DNA of 6,146 bases from an uncultured Bacillota bacterium (GTDB taxonomy: Bacteria; Bacillota_I; Bacilli_A; RF39; UBA660): assembly GCA_945928335.1 (NCBI GenBank), contig CAMENK010000044.1, positions 1 through 6,146 on the forward strand. Direction: 5' to 3'. Shown one piece after another: positions 4,115 to 6,146 of the stretch. The position numbers were made by a program, and so were the translations under genes. The notes beneath the pieces were generated by a model that did not search any database, was not told the origin of the DNA, and saw only the letters and a program-made list of their open reading frames with translations. Positions within the stretch are counted from its first letter, which is position 1; every line of letters begins with the position of its first letter.

Positions 4115-5846
4115 TTGGTACTATAACTTCTTCTACAACTTCAGGTGGTTCAGCAACTGTTATTGTAAGTGTTACTCCTTCTTTTACTACACTTTTACTA
4201 GGTCTAGATTGACTCATAATTGTTCCACTAGGTAAAAGTGAATTTGTTTCATATTTTATTTCTAAGTTTATTTTATATTTTGTTGCAAATTCTTGTACTT
4301 GTTCTACTGTATAACCACTAGTAAAATCAGGATATAATATTTCAAGTTCTGGTACATATAGAGTTATGTTACTTCCATATTTAACCATTTCATCTACTCC
4401 TGGATTAGTTCTCAATACAGTTTCTTCTTTTCCTTTATATTTTTCTTCATCAGTTACTTTTTCTTTTTCTACAACAACGTTACAATTATATTTTGTTTCA
4501 AGTAATGTTTTTACTTCAATATAATTTTTACCAGAATAGTCTTCCATAGTAAATGATGCATCTCCACTTGATACATATATACAAATTGTTTTTCCTTCTT
4601 TAACTATAGTTCCTTTCTCTGGACTAGTTTTTATAACTTTTCCTTCAGCAATTTCATCACTAGGTATATATTTATAATCTCCATCAGAACATTCTACGCT
4701 TAATCCTAATTTAGTTAATCTATTGCTTGCTTCAACTACATCTAAATTTGAAAGGTCTGGGACTTCTAATGATTTACCTTTACTTAATTTTGGAAGTAAA
4801 AATACTATAGCAGTTATCATAACTACTAGGCCTGCGAATATACTGGCTAGTATTATCAATAATTTATTTTGATTTTTAGATTCTTCTTTTTCTATACTAC
4901 GCATATTTTCTTCCTTTACTTCTTCTTGTTTTTTTATTGCCTTAACTGTTTCATCTAATTTTTTAGTGCTTTCAATATCTGTTTCTGGATATGGATAGAC
5001 ATATTTTTTCTCATTTATTCTATTTTCATCCATAGCAGTTATAATATCTTGATGCATTTCTCTAGCATCTTTATATCTATTAGCAGGATTTTTTGCTGTT
5101 GCTTTTATTATTATGTTTTCTATACTTTGTGGTAATTCTGGTAATTTCTTCCTTATGCTTGGAATAGGTTCTTTTAATTGCTTTAAAGCTATTTCTACAG
5201 CATTGTCTCCTTTAAATGGAACACTCCCTGTTAATAGTTCATACATAAGTATTCCCATTGAATAGATGTCACTTTTTATTGTACATCCTTTTCCTGCTGC
5301 TTGTTCTGGTGGTAAATAATGAACACTTCCCATTACCGAATTAGTTTGAGTAAGTTGGGTACTATTTAAAGCCATAGCTATTCCAAAGTCAGTTATTTTG
5401 ATTAATCCATTTTCTAGAATCATTATATTTTGAGGCTTTATATCTCTATGTATTATGTAAGAATCATGAGCATGTGCCATTCCATCAGTTAATTGACTCA
5501 TTATATCAATTACTTCAGTTATTGTTAAACTTCCTCTTCTCTTTAGAAGTTGCTTTAACGTTTTACCTTCAACATATTCCATTACAATGTAATATTCTCC
5601 ATCATCTTCACCTACATCATACATTTCAACTATATTTGGATGATTTAAGCTAGATGCACTTAAAGCTTCTCTTTGAAAACGTCTTACAAATTTTTCATCA
5701 TTTCTAAGATCGCCTCTTAAAACTTTAACAGCAACATTTCTATCAAGTATAGTATCATAGGCTAAATAAACATTAGCCATTCCGCCTTCCCCAAGAGTTC
5801 TAATTATAGAATATCTATCATTTATCTTTGTTCCTTTAATTATCAT
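4104..5846 (-). CDS. prkC: PASTA-domain Ser/Thr protein kinase PrkC (PknB/Stk1 type)
   Basis: This is a 580-residue, single-pass membrane kinase. The cytoplasmic kinase domain (about 12-272) carries GEGGMANV (19-26), K41, E60, HRDIKPQN (133-140, catalytic D135), DFG (153-155) and an activation loop with T163, T166 and T168 before GSVHYLPPEQA. Most relatives read HYxSPEQA, so one Ser is Pro here. A charged juxtamembrane linker (273-327) leads to one membrane helix (328-351) and three extracellular PASTA repeats (about 359-428, 431-499, 501-566). PASTA repeats bind muropeptides or lipid II, and the kinase phosphorylates division, wall and translation proteins. I chose the ATG at 5844-5846: MIIKGTKINDRY aligns with the usual MLIGKRISGRY start, and GGTGG lies 5 nt upstream. 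An in-frame ATG at 5856-5858 would add four residues and lacks an SD. The gene overlaps prpC by 11 nt upstream and rsgA by 11 nt downstream. Confidence 0.96.
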   Translation of the reverse strand: MIIKGTKINDRYSIIRTLGEGGMANVYLAYDTILDRNVAVKVLRGDLRNDEKFVRRFQREALSASSLNHPNIVEMYDVGEDDGEYYIVMEYVEGKTLKQLLKRRGSLTITEVIDIMSQLTDGMAHAHDSYIIHRDIKPQNIMILENGLIKITDFGIAMALNSTQLTQTNSVMGSVHYLPPEQAAGKGCTIKSDIYSMGILMYELLTGSVPFKGDNAVEIALKQLKEPIPSIRKKLPELPQSIENIIIKATAKNPANRYKDAREMHQDIITAMDENRINEKKYVYPYPETDIESTKKLDETVKAIKKQEEVKEENMRSIEKEESKNQNKLLIILASIFAGLVVMITAIVFLLPKLSKGKSLEVPDLSNLDVVEASNRLTKLGLSVECSDGDYKYIPSDEIAEGKVIKTSPEKGTIVKEGKTICIYVSSGDASFTMEDYSGKNYIEVKTLLETKYNCNVVVEKEKVTDEEKYKGKEETVLRTNPGVDEMVKYGSNITLYVPELEILYPDFTSGYTVEQVQEFATKYKINLEIKYETNSLLPSGTIMSQSRPSKSVVKEGVTLTITVAEPPEVVEEVIVPNEE

Positions 5847-6146
5847 ACACACCACCATTTGTTAAAAACGCAATAGAAATGTTATCATTTCCTCCTCTTA
5901 AATTGCTTTTTAATATTAACTTATCCACCTTTTCTTCTATATCTAAAGTATCATCGTTAAGTACTTTTTCTATTTGTTCTTTTGTTACCATATTTGTAAG
6001 CCCATCACTACATAAAAATATTCCATCAACTGTATTTTCAACATCAAATATATCTACTTCAACTTTTTCACTAGCACCTAAAGCTCTCATCAAAACATTT
6101 TTCTGTGGATGATTTGCTGCTTCCTCTGGTCTTATTTCACCAGTAT
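5836..6146 (-). CDS. prpC: PP2C-family Ser/Thr protein phosphatase, C-terminal part (runs off right edge)
   Basis: Only the last 103 residues lie in the window; the frame is open to the edge, so the start and the N-terminal metal ligands are not seen. The first visible residues, T-G-E-I-R-P-E-E-A, are followed by NHPQKNVLMRALG, a PP2C hallmark. FLCSDGLTNMV comes next, holding a metal-binding Asp, and RGGNDNIS near the C-terminus holds the final metal-binding Asp. Relatives are about 240-260 residues, so roughly 60% is missing. The enzyme removes phosphate from Ser/Thr of PrkC and its substrates, using Mn/Mg. It is cytoplasmic, with no membrane segment in this part. Its TAA stop overlaps the prkC start, typical of the coupled prpC-prkC pair. 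A Met at 6091-6093 is internal and not a gene start. Confidence 0.95.
   Translation of the reverse strand, partial: TGEIRPEEAANHPQKNVLMRALGASEKVEVDIFDVENTVDGIFLCSDGLTNMVTKEQIEKVLNDDTLDIEEKVDKLILKSNLRGGNDNISIAFLTNGGVYDN

Noticed and set aside
3885..4235. Plus-strand open frame opposite the rsgA/prkC junction
   Set aside because: It is Phe/Tyr-rich antisense sequence over two conserved genes, with no supporting signals.
5847..5858. Alternative prkC start at the ATG of 5856-5858
   Set aside because: It adds only four residues, has no SD, and the ATG at 5844-5846 has GGTGG upstream and matches the family's N-terminus. It remains possible.
5879..6112. Plus-strand open frame opposite prpC
   Set aside because: It is antisense to conserved PP2C motifs and of biased composition.

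Overview
The window is very AT-rich and compact, and every gene I can support is on the minus strand. It looks like a low-GC Bacillota-type bacterium. Two things suggest this: the gene order (PP2C phosphatase, PASTA kinase, rsgA, rpe) is the classic Gram-positive arrangement, and strong GGAGG-type ribosome binding sites are present. The only two Trp codons I checked are TGG, and one gene ends in TGA, so the standard bacterial code (11) fits better than the Mycoplasma code. An uncultured gut Bacilli, Mollicutes-related or Clostridia lineage is plausible, but I cannot place it more precisely.

In transcription order (high to low coordinates), the first block is a four-gene operon with no promoter inside the window. 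It holds prpC (C-terminal part only, running off the right edge), prkC (Ser/Thr kinase with one membrane segment and three PASTA repeats), rsgA (30S-maturation GTPase) and rpe (ribulose-phosphate 3-epimerase). It ends in a hairpin plus U-run terminator around 2606-2634. The two joints around prkC are 11-nt overlaps. The kinase and phosphatase form a reversible switch that senses cell-wall state. RsgA is a reported PrkC substrate in Bacillus and links that switch to ribosome assembly.

The second block is a bicistronic rpsU-yqeY unit (ribosomal protein S21 and a GatB/YqeY-domain protein). It has a near-consensus promoter with an extended -10 at 2527-2555.

The third block is the least ordinary. 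It has a 486-residue PHP-domain protein with a coiled-coil-like middle and a C-terminal membrane anchor, whose metal-binding motifs are partly lost. Downstream of it, and cut by the left edge, is the start of a protein that reads like an ABC-type ATPase domain with a destroyed Walker A loop. Each appears to have its own promoter, and a small hairpin lies between them.

I saw no RNA genes, CRISPR arrays, insertion sequences or phage genes. No stretch over 300 bases lacks a gene; the largest gaps (about 120-130 bases) hold the promoters and terminators listed. The best candidates for something undescribed are the degenerate PHP membrane protein and its degenerate ABC-like neighbour.
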